Notes: generated by a model from the sequence alone, not told the origin. Counted from the stretch's first letter, positions 17,489 through 27,277 are shown. The stretch: DNA of 64,000 bases from Campylobacter concisus (GCF_902460845.1 NZ_CABPVS010000003.1:258353-322352); one strand, 5' to 3'. Numbers and translations: made by a program.

Positions 17489-17514
17489 TCTTGCTCCTAT
17501 AATCAGGAGCAAGA
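17489..17514 (-). terminator. Rho-independent terminator after the ABC-F gene
   Basis: A perfect 10-bp stem, TCTTGCTCCT with AGGAGCAAGA, loop ATAATC. On the minus strand it is followed by a T-rich run. It lies 12 bp beyond the stop codon. Confidence 0.88.
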
Positions 17515-17525
17515 AATAACAGATT

Positions 17526-19115
17526 TTAGCTCTCAAATCCCAAATTTGCTCTGTATTCTTCATATGTGCCTTTAAAATTAACCACTTCGCCATTGCCTTT
17601 TAGGTGTAAAATTCTATTTGCAAAGGCGTCTATTAGCTCCCTGTCGTGGCTCACGCAGATAACTGAGCCGTTAAAGTTATAAAATGCCTCGCCAAGCGCG
17701 ATGATAGCCTCAAGATCGAGGTGGTTGTTTGGCTCATCCATGACAAGTAAATTTGGTCTGTGAAGCATAAGCTGAGCTAGTCTCACGCGGTGTTTTTCGC
17801 CACCGCTTAGCGCGCCTACTGCCTTTTCTTGCTCAGCACCGCTAAAGAGCATCCTGCCAAGGCACTTTCTAATCTCATCGATGTCCTTGTTTTTGGCATC
17901 TTGCAAGTACTCATAAAGCTTTAGCTCGCCATCTATCTTATTTACCGTATCTTGTGCAAAATATCCTAGCTCGATGGTCGCGCCTATATGCACTTCGCCC
18001 GCATCAGGCTTTAGCTCGCCCATTATGATCTTGCAAAGCGTACTTTTACCAACGCCATTATGACCGATAATAGCTAGTTTATCGCCCTTTTCAAGCTTAA
18101 AGTTAAAGTTTTCAAATATCACTTTATTGTCAAATTTCTTACTAATGTTCTTTAGCTCTATTAGCTCATTTCCTATCTCGCGGTTTGCACGAAATAGAAT
18201 ACTAGGATCACGTCTGCTTGATACTGCGATTTCTGCGATATCGAGCTTTTCAAGCTGCTTTGCACGAGAGGTCGCCTGCTTTGCCTTACTCGCATTTGCT
18301 GAAAATCTCGCGATAAATTTCTCCAGCTCCTCTTTCTCTTTTAGCTTCTTGTCACGCTCCATCTCATGCTGCTTTGCGATCAAATTTGCAGCCATATACC
18401 AGTTGTCGTAGTTGCCTGAAAACTCGCGAATTTTCTTAAAATCCACATCCAAAATGTTTGTGCAAACTCTATTTAAAAAGTGCCTATCGTGGCTGATAAC
18501 CACAAGTGTGCCCTCGTGGCGGTTTAGCTCGTTTTCTAGCCATGCGATCGCGTCTATATCAAGGTTGTTTGTCGGCTCGTCTAAAAACAAGATGTCTGGC
18601 TTTGGAAATAGCACTTGAGCTAGCAAAACTTTAACTTTATCTGAGTTTTCGACCTCGCTCATGAGCTTATCAAATTCATTTAACCCAAGCGAGCTTAAAA
18701 TTTTTTCTATCCTAGTCTCGTACTCGTAGCTTGGGTCTTCTTCAGCACTTATCATCTCAAGCTCGCTTAAGCGCTCATTTATCTCATCTGTAAATTCCTC
18801 GCTCATATAGAGCTTTTCTTTCTCTTTTACAGCGTCATATAGGCGTTTGTTGCCATAAAGTACCGCGTCTTTTAGTGTGAAATTTTCAAATGCAAACTGA
18901 TCTTGCCCAAGCACGCCAACCTTTAGTCCATTTTCTATGACGATCTCGCCGCTAGTCGGCTCGATAGCTCCGCTTAAAATTTTTAAAAATGTCGATTTAC
19001 CAGCGCCATTTGCACCAATTAGTCCATATCTATTGTGGCGATTTAGCTTTAAATTTACATCTTCAAATAGCAAACTGCTTGCAAATCTTTGAGTAAGTCC
19101 CCTAACTTCTAACAT
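17526..19115 (-). CDS. ABC-F family ATPase, YbiT-like
   Basis: A 529-residue soluble protein with two ABC ATPase domains and no membrane part. Walker A motifs are GANGAGKST at 34-42 and GHNGVGKST near 350. Walker B/DEPNN-type motifs FLDEPTNNLD and VMDEPNNHLD are present, and a charged linker with KLKEKEELEKF lies between the domains. The first signature is not LSGGE but an MSEVENSDKVK stretch, as in YbiT relatives; the second is a normal LSGGE. ABC-F proteins act on the ribosome to influence translation or relieve stalls. It is monocistronic, ending in a strong terminator. Confidence 0.92.
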   Translation of the reverse strand: MLEVRGLTQRFASSLLFEDVNLKLNRHNRYGLIGANGAGKSTFLKILSGAIEPTSGEIVIENGLKVGVLGQDQFAFENFTLKDAVLYGNKRLYDAVKEKEKLYMSEEFTDEINERLSELEMISAEEDPSYEYETRIEKILSSLGLNEFDKLMSEVENSDKVKVLLAQVLFPKPDILFLDEPTNNLDIDAIAWLENELNRHEGTLVVISHDRHFLNRVCTNILDVDFKKIREFSGNYDNWYMAANLIAKQHEMERDKKLKEKEELEKFIARFSANASKAKQATSRAKQLEKLDIAEIAVSSRRDPSILFRANREIGNELIELKNISKKFDNKVIFENFNFKLEKGDKLAIIGHNGVGKSTLCKIIMGELKPDAGEVHIGATIELGYFAQDTVNKIDGELKLYEYLQDAKNKDIDEIRKCLGRMLFSGAEQEKAVGALSGGEKHRVRLAQLMLHRPNLLVMDEPNNHLDLEAIIALGEAFYNFNGSVICVSHDRELIDAFANRILHLKGNGEVVNFKGTYEEYRANLGFES

Positions 19116-19177
19116 TATTTTTCCTTGAATTTATTTTTTGCGATTTTGCCTAAAAATTGATTAAAAAGCCATTTTTG

Positions 19178-19723
19178 CTACTTTAGCCTAAAATGACCTG
19201 TGATCTTGTAGTTATAAAGTATATTTTCTTCTTGTACGCCAGAGCCGATATTGTGGATGACAAGCGGTGTTTGGCCTTCAAATTTATCTGAGATCACGCC
19301 AATGTGAGGTAAATTTCTTGGTAGCATCCATGTGACGATATCCCCTGGCAGAAATTTATCATCGCTCACCTCAAAACCTTTCCTTTTTAGATAGGTAGCG
19401 ATGTTTAAAACACGCCTGTGATCGATGTTTTTATCAGCCTTTTTAAGTCCCCATTTTTTAGGATAGCTTGCGAAATTTCTACTTATATCTTCAAAAATGA
19501 GTCTTTGCAGATCCATCTCTTGATGACGTAGCGCCCTTATCACAACATCGGTACAAACGCCCTTTTTGATATCCACGTCGCCCATTGGATAGGCGAGCCC
19601 TTCGTAGCTTGGATCGTAACTTAGCGTCACGCCGATCTGCAACCTAGCATCATTTACAAATTTGCTCGCCGAAAAGGCAAAAATTTGTGTGGCAAAAAGA
19701 ACCAAAAGCAGAAATTTCTTCAT
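19178..19723 (-). CDS. DUF1287 secreted protein
   Basis: A 181-residue protein with a signal peptide of about 16-18 residues (MKKFLLLVLFATQIFAFS). The DUF1287 pattern is visible: the GVCTDVVIRALR motif with a cysteine, a DHRRVLN segment, LPGDIVTW, and a C-terminal HIGVIS and VIHNIGSG. The Cys-His arrangement suggests an NlpC/P60-like papain fold, so a periplasmic hydrolase is possible. The activity is unproven in the family as far as I know. It starts 3 bp after the pgi stop, so it belongs to the galU-pgi transcript. Confidence 0.85.
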   Translation of the reverse strand: MKKFLLLVLFATQIFAFSASKFVNDARLQIGVTLSYDPSYEGLAYPMGDVDIKKGVCTDVVIRALRHQEMDLQRLIFEDISRNFASYPKKWGLKKADKNIDHRRVLNIATYLKRKGFEVSDDKFLPGDIVTWMLPRNLPHIGVISDKFEGQTPLVIHNIGSGVQEENILYNYKITGHFRLK

Positions 19724-19726
19724 TTC

Positions 19727-20947
19727 TTACTTTAAAAGCATGGTTTTTAGGATACGTTTTCCTATCTCAACGCCTGGCTGATCATAGGTGTTGATGCCTA
19801 GCATGATGCCAGTGGCCGAGGTGAGCAACTCGTAGTAGAAAATGAGCCAGCCAGCATGAAACTCATCAAGCCTCTCAAGCGTGATCGTATCAACACTTAT
19901 GCCCTCTTGCACCAGCGCCATAGCAGTCGCGTCGCACTGCAAATTTATAAGCTCATTTAGGCTTAGACCCGCCACAAAATCGCACTCTTCAAGCCCTTTT
20001 AGGCTCAAATTTGGGATAGTCTTGTCGCTTGCGTGATCTTTTATCTTTATAAATGTCACGCTCTTATCTTTTACACCGTCCATGATAAGCTGCAAAAAGC
20101 TGTGCTGATCACGGCTACCGACAAGTCCAACTGGCGTAAGACCAACTCTTTTATAACCTCTTTTTTTACCAAGGCTCTCAGCCCAAAGCTGCACATACCA
20201 GTCGTTAAATTCAAAAAATCTATCGCAGTAGCTAAATATGACATTTATGCTAGCGTTTCTATTAGTGGCGTAGTGGTAGGCTTTTGCGACGATAGAGTTA
20301 TCTTTTTGCTCGATGTATTGCTTCTTACAAGCAAGTGCACCATCTAAAAGCGCCTTTATATCGTAGCCACAGATACCAAGAGGCACAAGGCCGATCGCAC
20401 TTAGCACGCTAAATCTACCGCCAACATTTTTTGGAATATTAAAAAATTTAATCCCATTTTCTTTGGCAAAATTTTCTAAATTTGTCCCAGGATCAGTTAT
20501 GATTAGGAAATTTTTGCCTAAATTTTGAGGTTTAAAGTCATCAAGCAAGCACTTAAAAATAGTGATCGTCTCGATTGTGTTGCCTGATTTTGAGCTTATT
20601 ACAAAAAGCGTCTCATCAAAATTTACCCCATCAAGCGTGCTTTTGTAGCTGCAAGGATCGACGTTATCTAAAAACAAAAGCTCTCTTTTTATCCCCTTTG
20701 TGCCATCAAGCATTGATTTTAGCGCCTTTACGCCAAGACTGCTGCCGCCAATGCCAACTAGCACGACATTTTTGATATGAGCTAGCCCCTTTTCATACTC
20801 CTCGATCTCGCCAAGTAAATTTTGCCCAAGCACTGGCAAGTGGTAGTAGCCTATCTCACCGCTTTCGTACTCGTCGTTTATGCGTTTGGCATAAGAGTCG
20901 ATGACGTCGCTACTTGCGAAGTTAAATTTAAATGAAGTTTCTATCAT
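19727..20947 (-). CDS. pgi: Glucose-6-phosphate isomerase
   Basis: A 406-residue Pgi, shorter than the E. coli enzyme and similar to other epsilonproteobacterial ones. It interconverts glucose 6-phosphate and fructose 6-phosphate. Visible motifs are the substrate-loop VGIGGSSLG, VISKSGNTIET, NVGGRFSVLSAIGL and the C-terminal QPGVEIGK. Campylobacter generally lacks phosphofructokinase, so the enzyme works mainly in gluconeogenesis and sugar-nucleotide supply. The start overlaps galU by 4 bp, tying it to UDP-glucose synthesis for surface glycans. Confidence 0.96.
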   Translation of the reverse strand: MIETSFKFNFASSDVIDSYAKRINDEYESGEIGYYHLPVLGQNLLGEIEEYEKGLAHIKNVVLVGIGGSSLGVKALKSMLDGTKGIKRELLFLDNVDPCSYKSTLDGVNFDETLFVISSKSGNTIETITIFKCLLDDFKPQNLGKNFLIITDPGTNLENFAKENGIKFFNIPKNVGGRFSVLSAIGLVPLGICGYDIKALLDGALACKKQYIEQKDNSIVAKAYHYATNRNASINVIFSYCDRFFEFNDWYVQLWAESLGKKRGYKRVGLTPVGLVGSRDQHSFLQLIMDGVKDKSVTFIKIKDHASDKTIPNLSLKGLEECDFVAGLSLNELINLQCDATAMALVQEGISVDTITLERLDEFHAGWLIFYYELLTSATGIMLGINTYDQPGVEIGKRILKTMLLK

Positions 20948-21765
20948 TTACTTCGCTCGTAAAAGAAATTTGTAGCTTCGACAAAGCCATCTATACTACC
21001 ACAGTCAAACCTCTTGCCCTTAAATTTATAAGCTAGCACCATACCATCTTTTGCCTGCGTTTTTAGCGCGTCAGTGATCTGAATTTCGCCGTTTTTACCT
21101 GGCTTTGTTCGCTCTAAGATGTTAAAAATATCTGGCGTTAGGATGTAGCGACCAATGATAGCTAAATTTGTCGGAGCCTCGGCTGGATCAGGCTTTTCAA
21201 CCATATCATCAACCATTATAAGATCATCTTCTATAAACCTGCCGCTTACAACGCCGTAAGACTTGGTCTGCTCTTTTGGCACTTCCATCACAGCAACGAC
21301 ACTGCAGCGATACTTTTCATAAATTTTAACCATCTGTGAAAGCACGCCCTCACCATTTTCATTTATGCATAGATCATCTGCCAAAATGACTCCAAATGCT
21401 TCATCTCGAACTAGCGTTTTACCTGTATAAATAGCATGTCCAAGCCCTTTCATGGCATTTTGCCTAGTAAATGAAAATGTGCATGAGCTCATTAAATTTC
21501 TAACTTCGCTAAGCAGCGACTCTTTTGAGCTGCCAGCGATCTCTTTTTCTAGCTCGTAGCTGATGTCAAAATAGTCCTCAAGCGCTCTTTTTCCGCGCCC
21601 TGTGACAAATGCCATATTATCCATGCCAGCCTCAAGTGCCTCATCAACGCCGTAGTGAATGAGCGGTTTTGTAAGGATCGGCAACATCTCTTTTGGGAGC
21701 GATTTTGTAGCTGGCAAAAACCTCGTTCCGTATCCAGCCGCTGGAAATAGGCAAGTTTGTATCAT
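20944..21765 (-). CDS. galU: UTP-glucose-1-phosphate uridylyltransferase
   Basis: A 273-residue nucleotidyltransferase making UDP-glucose from UTP and glucose 1-phosphate. The N-terminal nucleotide-binding loop AAGYGTRFLPATKSLPKEML is followed by MKGLGHAIYTG, the ILADDL metal site and VEKPDPAEAPTNLAIIGRYI. It heads the galU-pgi-DUF1287 transcript, diverging from the YigZ-family gene. The start ATG at 21765 follows a short AT-rich leader. Confidence 0.95.
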   Translation of the reverse strand: MIQTCLFPAAGYGTRFLPATKSLPKEMLPILTKPLIHYGVDEALEAGMDNMAFVTGRGKRALEDYFDISYELEKEIAGSSKESLLSEVRNLMSSCTFSFTRQNAMKGLGHAIYTGKTLVRDEAFGVILADDLCINENGEGVLSQMVKIYEKYRCSVVAVMEVPKEQTKSYGVVSGRFIEDDLIMVDDMVEKPDPAEAPTNLAIIGRYILTPDIFNILERTKPGKNGEIQITDALKTQAKDGMVLAYKFKGKRFDCGSIDGFVEATNFFYERSK

Positions 21766-21891
21766 TTTAGTCCTTCATGAAAAATTGCAAAATTCTACTA
21801 TCTTTTCCTTAATAATATAAATTTGTCTGAATTTACAAGGCTTTAATTAGCAAATTGATAAGATTTTTAAAATTTTTAAAAAAGAGCAAAT

Positions 21892-22533
21892 TTGCAGACG
21901 ATTGATAGGATTTTTAAAGCCCAGCTTGATATAAAAAAGTCAAATTTTTTAGCATTTTTGTGCCCGATTAGCTCGTTTAAAAGCTTGCATGAGAGCCTAA
22001 AAGAGGAGCATTTTAAGGCTGTTCACATAGTTTGGGCGACAAGGGAATTAAACAAATACGGACAAATCGTTGAAAATCAAAGCGATGATGGCGAGCCAAA
22101 GGGCACTAGCGGTCAGCCAAGCCTAAACGCGCTAAGGGGGGCGGGGCTCATAAATGTTGGTGTCTTGATAGTCAGGTATTTTGGCGGGATCAAGCTTGGC
22201 ACTGGAGGGCTGGTAAGAGCCTACTCTGGGGCTGTAAATGAAGCGATAAATGAAGCGATAAAAGATGGTGGCGTGATGAAATTTGAGATAAAAGATGAGG
22301 TTAAATTTTTTACGCCATTTTCATTAATGAGCCGCTTTGAGCACTATTTTGCCACTAAAAATTTAAGCGAGTTTGAAAGAGAATTTAATGACACTGGAGC
22401 GATCTGGAGCGTAAATTTAAATGAGGCGGAGTTTGCTGAGCTATTTAAATTTTGCAAAGAATTTGAAGCAACTGAGTTTAATTTTTTAGCCCTTGCGCTT
22501 AGTGGCAAGAGCTTATTCGCTCATCAAAGCTAA
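21892..22533 (+). CDS. IMPACT/YigZ family protein
   Basis: A 213-residue protein whose N-terminal 120 residues carry the UPF0029/IMPACT motifs: KKSNFLAF, a DDGEPKGTSGQP segment near 64-75, and a VRYFGGIKLGTGGLVRAYS stretch near 93-111. The C-terminal part is the smaller, variable YigZ domain. Bacterial members are suspected translation or proline-peptidase-related factors, and the role is not settled. The start is TTG 21892 with only a weak AGAG upstream. No in-frame ATG gives a better family N-terminus. Confidence 0.85.
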   Translation: MQTIDRIFKAQLDIKKSNFLAFLCPISSFKSLHESLKEEHFKAVHIVWATRELNKYGQIVENQSDDGEPKGTSGQPSLNALRGAGLINVGVLIVRYFGGIKLGTGGLVRAYSGAVNEAINEAIKDGGVMKFEIKDEVKFFTPFSLMSRFEHYFATKNLSEFEREFNDTGAIWSVNLNEAEFAELFKFCKEFEATEFNFLALALSGKSLFAHQS

Positions 22534-22573
22534 ATCATTGTAAAATTGCAAAAAATTTAAAAAGAAAGTAAAA

Positions 22574-23389
22574 ATGGAAATTTGGAACGACATTTATAAC
22601 CACTTTAACCCAGTCGCCTTTAGTATCTTTGGCTTTAGTGTGCACTGGTACGGGCTTATGTATATTTTAGCCCTTGTTTTAGCACTTGCCATGGCAAAAT
22701 ATCTCGTTAAAAAAGATAAAATCCCAATCTCAAATCAGCTTTTGGATAACTACTTTTTTTGGGTAGAGATAGGTGTCATTTTAGGCGCTAGGCTTGGCTG
22801 GGTTTTAGTATATTCAGGCGAAGTAAGCTACTACTTGACGCAGCCTTGGCAAATTTTTAATCCATTTCATAACGGCGAATTTATAGGAATTCGTGGTATG
22901 AGTTATCACGGAGCTGTAGTTGGCTTTTTGCTTGCGACATATCTATTTTGCAAAAGGTATAAACAAAATTTATGGCAGCTACTTGATCTTTGTGCGGTTT
23001 GCATACCTTTTGGCTATACATTTGGCAGGATCGGAAATTTCTTAAATCAAGAGCTTTTTGGACGAGTTACAGATGTGCCTTGGGCGATAAATGTTTTTGG
23101 CCAACCAAGACATCCTAGCCAACTTTATGAGGCATTCTTAGAAGGTTTAGTTATTTTTATTATTTTATTTTTATATAGGAAATTTAAGAAATTTAATGGC
23201 GAGCTGATCGCGCTTTATGCTATTTTATACACTTTTGCAAGATTTATTTGTGAATTTTTTAGAGAGCCTGATTCAGGGCTTGGATTTATTATTTTTAATC
23301 TTTCAATGGGTCAAATATTATCACTTATCATGTGTGGTTTTGGAATTTTTATTTATGCCATGCTTTATAAAAAATTTTCAAAGCTCTAA
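22574..23389 (+). CDS. lgt: Phosphatidylglycerol-prolipoprotein diacylglyceryl transferase
   Basis: Lgt attaches diacylglycerol to the lipobox cysteine of prolipoproteins at the inner membrane. The 271-residue protein has about seven membrane segments and the family landmarks HWYGLMY near 24-30, [12 protein letters not shown] near 112-123 (essential histidine region) and [17 protein letters not shown] around 156-172. It follows the YigZ-family gene by 40 bp. A lipoprotein substrate is encoded in this window at 48190-48960. Confidence 0.95.
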   Translation: MEIWNDIYNHFNPVAFSIFGFSVHWYGLMYILALVLALAMAKYLVKKDKIPISNQLLDNYFFWVEIGVILGARLGWVLVYSGEVSYYLTQPWQIFNPFHNGEFIGIRGMSYHGAVVGFLLATYLFCKRYKQNLWQLLDLCAVCIPFGYTFGRIGNFLNQELFGRVTDVPWAINVFGQPRHPSQLYEAFLEGLVIFIILFLYRKFKKFNGELIALYAILYTFARFICEFFREPDSGLGFIIFNLSMGQILSLIMCGFGIFIYAMLYKKFSKL

Positions 23390-23443
23390 TATAAGTGTTT
23401 AAAAAATATTAAAGTAAAAATCTGATAGGATTAGCTTTATCAA

Positions 23444-23471
23444 TTAATACTAATATTTAAATTAGTATTAA
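23444..23471. promoter_or_regulatory. Perfect 11-bp inverted repeat upstream of frdC
   Basis: TTAATACTAAT and ATTAGTATTAA flank ATTTAA, giving a 28-bp dyad 37 bp before the frdC start. There is no adjacent T-run on the plus strand. A regulator-binding site for the fumarate reductase operon or a weak lgt terminator are the alternatives. Confidence 0.45.
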
Positions 23472-23508
23472 GAAATGATAATTTATTTCAAATTTCTTAG
23501 GAGGGCTC

Positions 23509-24207
23509 ATGACCGGGCTTATAGAAGGTTTTTTGGGAAAACGGTCGGACGATAAAAAAAGTCGCACACCAGCCGCTTGGGATAGATGGCAAAGTATTAC
23601 AGGTTTTATTTTAGCCTGTTTCATATTGTGCCATATGGTTTTTACTTCTACTATACTACTTGGTAAAGACGCATTTAACGCTGTCGTAGGATTTGCGGAA
23701 GCTAAATTTTTATTTGGAGAAGCTACTTGGTGGATTACTAATGTTATTGCCGCGGTAATATTTGCCATTTTTATCGCTCATGCATTTTTAGCTATGAGAA
23801 AATTTCCAGCAAACTATAGACAATATCTAATGTTTAGAGGCCACAAAGACCGCATGAAGCACCTTGATACTACGCTTTGGTGGTTTCAGTTTTTGACCGG
23901 TTTTGCGCTATTTTTTGCAGCCAGCGCGCACCTAGTGGATATAGTCTTTGGCGGACACATTACTGCAGATAATTCAGCTAAAAATTTTCATCAATTAGAA
24001 ATTTTTTACTTCGCGCTACTTGTTTTCATGGTCGTTCACGCTAGCGTGGGAATGTACCGCCTATACGTAAAATGGATAAGCATCGACGGAGTAAACAAAC
24101 AAGAGATGTTTGCAAAAAGAAATAAAGCCAAAACTGCGATATTTGCGGTCTTTGGAGTGCTCGCGGTCATCGCGCTGATCGCCGATTTCGTGTGGATCAG
24201 CCATTAA
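23509..24207 (+). CDS. frdC: Fumarate reductase cytochrome b subunit
   Basis: A 232-residue di-haem membrane subunit of the Wolinella-type quinol:fumarate reductase. Five hydrophobic segments are visible, starting at about 30, 78, 125, 165 and 205. Histidines suited to haem ligation lie in them (CHMVF, AHAFLAM, SAHLVD, VVHASVGMYR). It takes electrons from menaquinol. The start is set by AGGAGG six bases upstream. It is first of frdC-frdA-frdB. The 3' third uses more GC-rich codons than the 5' part. Confidence 0.95.
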   Translation: MTGLIEGFLGKRSDDKKSRTPAAWDRWQSITGFILACFILCHMVFTSTILLGKDAFNAVVGFAEAKFLFGEATWWITNVIAAVIFAIFIAHAFLAMRKFPANYRQYLMFRGHKDRMKHLDTTLWWFQFLTGFALFFAASAHLVDIVFGGHITADNSAKNFHQLEIFYFALLVFMVVHASVGMYRLYVKWISIDGVNKQEMFAKRNKAKTAIFAVFGVLAVIALIADFVWISH

Positions 24208-24221
24208 AAAGGAGCTAGAAG

Positions 24222-26240
24222 ATGAATGTAAAATATTATGATGCATTAGTTATCGGAGGCGGTCTAGCTGGTCTTAGAGCTGCCGTTGCCGCAGGAGAAA
24301 AAGGGCTAAGTACGGTAGTTTTAAGCCTAATCCCGGTTAAGCGCTCGCACTCTGCGGCTGCGCAAGGCGGCATGCAAGCCTCTTTAGGAAATTCAAAAAT
24401 GAGCGAAGGCGACAACGAGGATGTGCACTTTGCCGACACGGTAAAAGGTAGTGACTGGGGCTGTGACCAACAAGTTGCTCGTATGTTTTGTCAAACAGCG
24501 CCTAAGGCGATTCGCGAGTTAGCGGCTTGGGGCGTGCCTTGGACTCGTATAACAAAAGGCGAGAGAAGTGCTATCATCAACGCTCAAAAAACTACTATTA
24601 TTGAAAAAGAAGAGGTTCATGGCCTTATTCACTCACGTGACTTTGGTGGTACAAAAAAATGGAGAACCTGCTATACAGCTGACGCAACTGGTCACACAAT
24701 GCTTTTTGCCGTAGCAAACGAAGCTCTAAAGCACAACGTCGAAATTCATGACAGAAAAGAAGCTATCGCGCTAATCCACGCAAACAACCGCTGTTACGGC
24801 GCGATCGTTCGCGATCTAGTTAACGGCGAGATCACGGCATACGTCGCAAAAGGCACGCTAATAGCTACAGGCGGCTACGGCAGGGTTTATAAACACACTA
24901 CAAACGCCGTAGTTTGCGAGGGTATCGGCGCGGCCATCGCACTTGAGACTGGCGTAGCTCAGCTTGGCAACATGGAAGCGGTACAGTTTCACCCGACTCC
25001 GATCGTTCCATCAGGCATTCTTTTAACAGAAGGTTGCCGCGGCGACGGCGGAATTTTACGCGACGTGGACGGATACCGCTTTATGCCCGACTACGAGCCT
25101 GAGAAAAAAGAATTAGCTAGCCGCGACGTCGTAAGTCGCCGCATCATGGAGCATATCCGCGCAGGCAAGGGCGTACCTAGCCCATACGGATATCACGTTT
25201 GGCTTGATATCTCGATCTTAGGACGCGAGCATATAGAGAAAAATTTACGCGACGTTCAAGAAATTTGCGAAATCTTTAACGGCATCGATCCTGCCGATAC
25301 CGAAGTATATACCGACGAGAGCGGACGACAGCGCGGCAAGGGCTGGGCGCCGATCCTGCCTATGCAGCACTACTCTATGGGCGGCATAAAAACTAAGCCT
25401 ACAGGTGAGAGCCCGACACTAGCTGGTCTATTTAGCGCCGGCGAGGCTGCATGCTGGGATATGCACGGATTTAACCGCCTAGGCGGCAACTCCGTTTCTG
25501 AAACGGTCGTCGCGGGCATGATCGTTGGGGACTATTTTGCCGACTACTGCGGCAGCCACGAGATAGATATAAATACCGCAGATATCGAAAAATTCGTTAA
25601 AAGAGAGGAAGACTATCTAAAAAGCCTAGTAGAAAAAGAGGGCAAATTTAACGTATTTGAGATCAAAAACAAGATGAAAGACATCATGTGGGAGCATGTG
25701 GCGATCTTTAGAACTGGCGAAGGTCTAGCCGTAGCGGTAAAAGAGCTAGAAGAGCTTTATAAACAATCTTTGGACGTCAAAGTCGCAAACAAGGCGCTAT
25801 TTGGCAACCCTGAGCTTGAGGAAGCCTACCGCGTACCAAAGATGCTAAAACTGGCCCTTTGTATCGCGAAAGGCGCGCTTGATCGCACCGAGAGCCGAGG
25901 AGCGCACTGCCGCGAAGACTATCCGAAACGCGACGACCTAAACTGGCTAAATAGAACTCTAACTAGCTGGAAAGAGGGCGATACGCTACCGACTATCGTG
26001 TATGAGCCGCTTGATATTATGAAAATGGAGATGCCACCAGCATTTAGAGGCTATGGTGCGAAAGGTAATATTATTGAGCATCCAGATAGTGCCATCCGCC
26101 AAAAAGAGGTTGATGAAATTCGTGAGAAAATGCAAGCTGAAGGTAAGAGCAGACAAGAAATTCAAGAAGCGCTAATGTACTACGAGCTTCAGCCTAAATA
26201 TAAAGCACCAAACGAAAGAGCAGGAATAGGATATGAGTAG
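24222..26240 (+). CDS. frdA: Fumarate reductase flavoprotein subunit
   Basis: A 672-residue catalytic subunit that reduces fumarate to succinate on the cytoplasmic face. It has the FAD-binding GGGLAGL at 12-18, the covalent-FAD histidine in [10 protein letters not shown] (His43), [32 protein letters not shown] and the capping-domain HYSMGGIKT. The ribosome-binding site is GGAG. Most of the gene, from about 24.78 to 25.99 kb, is clearly more GC-rich than its neighbours and uses codons such as CGC, GCC and TAC. The last 230 bp return to AT-rich usage, which suggests recombination with a higher-GC relative. The protein itself looks intact. Confidence 0.97.
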   Translation: MNVKYYDALVIGGGLAGLRAAVAAGEKGLSTVVLSLIPVKRSHSAAAQGGMQASLGNSKMSEGDNEDVHFADTVKGSDWGCDQQVARMFCQTAPKAIRELAAWGVPWTRITKGERSAIINAQKTTIIEKEEVHGLIHSRDFGGTKKWRTCYTADATGHTMLFAVANEALKHNVEIHDRKEAIALIHANNRCYGAIVRDLVNGEITAYVAKGTLIATGGYGRVYKHTTNAVVCEGIGAAIALETGVAQLGNMEAVQFHPTPIVPSGILLTEGCRGDGGILRDVDGYRFMPDYEPEKKELASRDVVSRRIMEHIRAGKGVPSPYGYHVWLDISILGREHIEKNLRDVQEICEIFNGIDPADTEVYTDESGRQRGKGWAPILPMQHYSMGGIKTKPTGESPTLAGLFSAGEAACWDMHGFNRLGGNSVSETVVAGMIVGDYFADYCGSHEIDINTADIEKFVKREEDYLKSLVEKEGKFNVFEIKNKMKDIMWEHVAIFRTGEGLAVAVKELEELYKQSLDVKVANKALFGNPELEEAYRVPKMLKLALCIAKGALDRTESRGAHCREDYPKRDDLNWLNRTLTSWKEGDTLPTIVYEPLDIMKMEMPPAFRGYGAKGNIIEHPDSAIRQKEVDEIREKMQAEGKSRQEIQEALMYYELQPKYKAPNERAGIGYE

Positions 26241-26952
26241 AAAAATAACCATAAAAGCATTTAAATATAATCCGTTAAGTAAAATTTCAAAGCCGCATTT
26301 TGCGACCTACGAGCTAGAAGAGACTGATGGTATGACATTGTTTATCGCGTTAAATATGATTCGCGAGAAATTTGACCCAGATCTTAGCTTTGACTTTGTT
26401 TGTCGTGCTGGAATTTGTGGAAGTTGTGGCATGCTTGTAAATGGTAAGCCAAGATTAGCTTGTAGAACTCTTACTAAAGATTTTGAAAGTGGAGTAATTG
26501 AGCTTATGCCTTTGCCAGTATTTAAGTTGCTAAAAGACTTAAGCGTAGACACCGGCAACTGGATGAATGCGATGAGTAGGCGTGTGGAGAGCTGGATACA
26601 TACAGACCACGAGACCGATATCTCTAAGCTTGAGGAAAAGGTTGAGCCTGAAGTAGCGCAAGAGGTATTTGAGCTTGACCGTTGCATCGAGTGCGGTATC
26701 TGCGTAGCTGCGTGCGGTACGGCTATAATGAGGCCTGATTTCATCGGCGCGGTCGGACTTAACCGCGTAGCTAGGTTTAAAATCGACGCGCTTGATAAAC
26801 GAACCGACGAGGACTTTTACGAGCTTATCGGCGATGATGACGGCGTGTTTGGCTGTATGACTTTGCTAGGCTGCGAGGATAACTGCCCTAAACACTTACC
26901 ACTTCAAAGCCGCATAGCTTATATGCGTAGAAAAATGGCTGCCATAAAGTAG
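26233..26952 (+). CDS. frdB: Fumarate reductase iron-sulfur subunit
   Basis: A 239-residue subunit bridging FrdC haems and FrdA flavin. The plant-type [2Fe-2S] site is C57, C62, C65 and C77 ([10 protein letters not shown]). The C-terminal half has [12 protein letters not shown] and GCEDNCPKH for the other two clusters. It overlaps frdA by 8 bp. The first 300 bp are AT-rich, while the rest shows the higher-GC codon use seen in frdA, so the composition switches again inside this gene. Confidence 0.97.
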   Translation: MSRKITIKAFKYNPLSKISKPHFATYELEETDGMTLFIALNMIREKFDPDLSFDFVCRAGICGSCGMLVNGKPRLACRTLTKDFESGVIELMPLPVFKLLKDLSVDTGNWMNAMSRRVESWIHTDHETDISKLEEKVEPEVAQEVFELDRCIECGICVAACGTAIMRPDFIGAVGLNRVARFKIDALDKRTDEDFYELIGDDDGVFGCMTLLGCEDNCPKHLPLQSRIAYMRRKMAAIK

Positions 26953-26956
26953 CCAA

Positions 26957-26973
26957 GGGGCTGTAAAAGCCCC
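26957..26973 (+). terminator. Rho-independent terminator after frdCAB
   Basis: A six-base-pair GC-rich stem, GGGGCT with AGCCCC, loop GTAAA, 5 bp after the frdB stop. The following sequence is AAATTTAC, so the T-run is weak. Confidence 0.65.
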
Positions 26974-26992
26974 AAATTTACTTCTAAATTTA

Positions 26993-27244
26993 TTAAAAAA
27001 GACTGCAAATAGATGCCAAAAGGCATAAAAAGATATCAATAGATACAAATAAGAAAAATAAAAATATCAAAAATGGGATTGATAAGAGTGTGTCCATTAT
27101 ATAACCAAGTGGAAATACGATAAATATAAAGACGATTCCAACACCAGAAACAAAACAAAAAATTAGCGCAAATATCGTAGCAAAGGTGTTTACAAATAAG
27201 CTAATATTTTCTAAAAGAAAATTTGTTAGGCCAAGACATCTCAT
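26993..27244 (-). CDS. Possible small hydrophobic protein
   Basis: An 83-codon ORF in the gap between frdB and the mrr-like gene. It would encode two long hydrophobic stretches, at about 15-42 and 47-80, joined by a short GYIMDT turn, so an inner-membrane protein. There is no ribosome-binding site in front of ATG 27244, and AT-rich DNA easily produces such hydrophobic ORFs by chance. I do not recognise it. Confidence 0.35.
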   Translation of the reverse strand: MRCLGLTNFLLENISLFVNTFATIFALIFCFVSGVGIVFIFIVFPLGYIMDTLLSIPFLIFLFFLFVSIDIFLCLLASICSLF

Positions 27245-27277
27245 GTTTTGATTATAGCTTTTAAGCCAAAAAATTTA

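Larger units (their letters stand above)
16864..17525. other. Long AT-rich gene-free region upstream of aspA
   Basis: About 650 bp with very high AT content and no ORF I can support on either strand. It should hold the aspA promoter and the terminator of the ABC-F gene (17489-17514). It also contains a 10-bp perfect inverted repeat at 17005-17030. Many short A and T runs suggest curved DNA, which is inference. Confidence 0.55.

Noticed and set aside
23457-23768. 103-codon minus-strand ORF over the frdC start
   Set aside because: It covers the frdC promoter and start antisense with no start signal.
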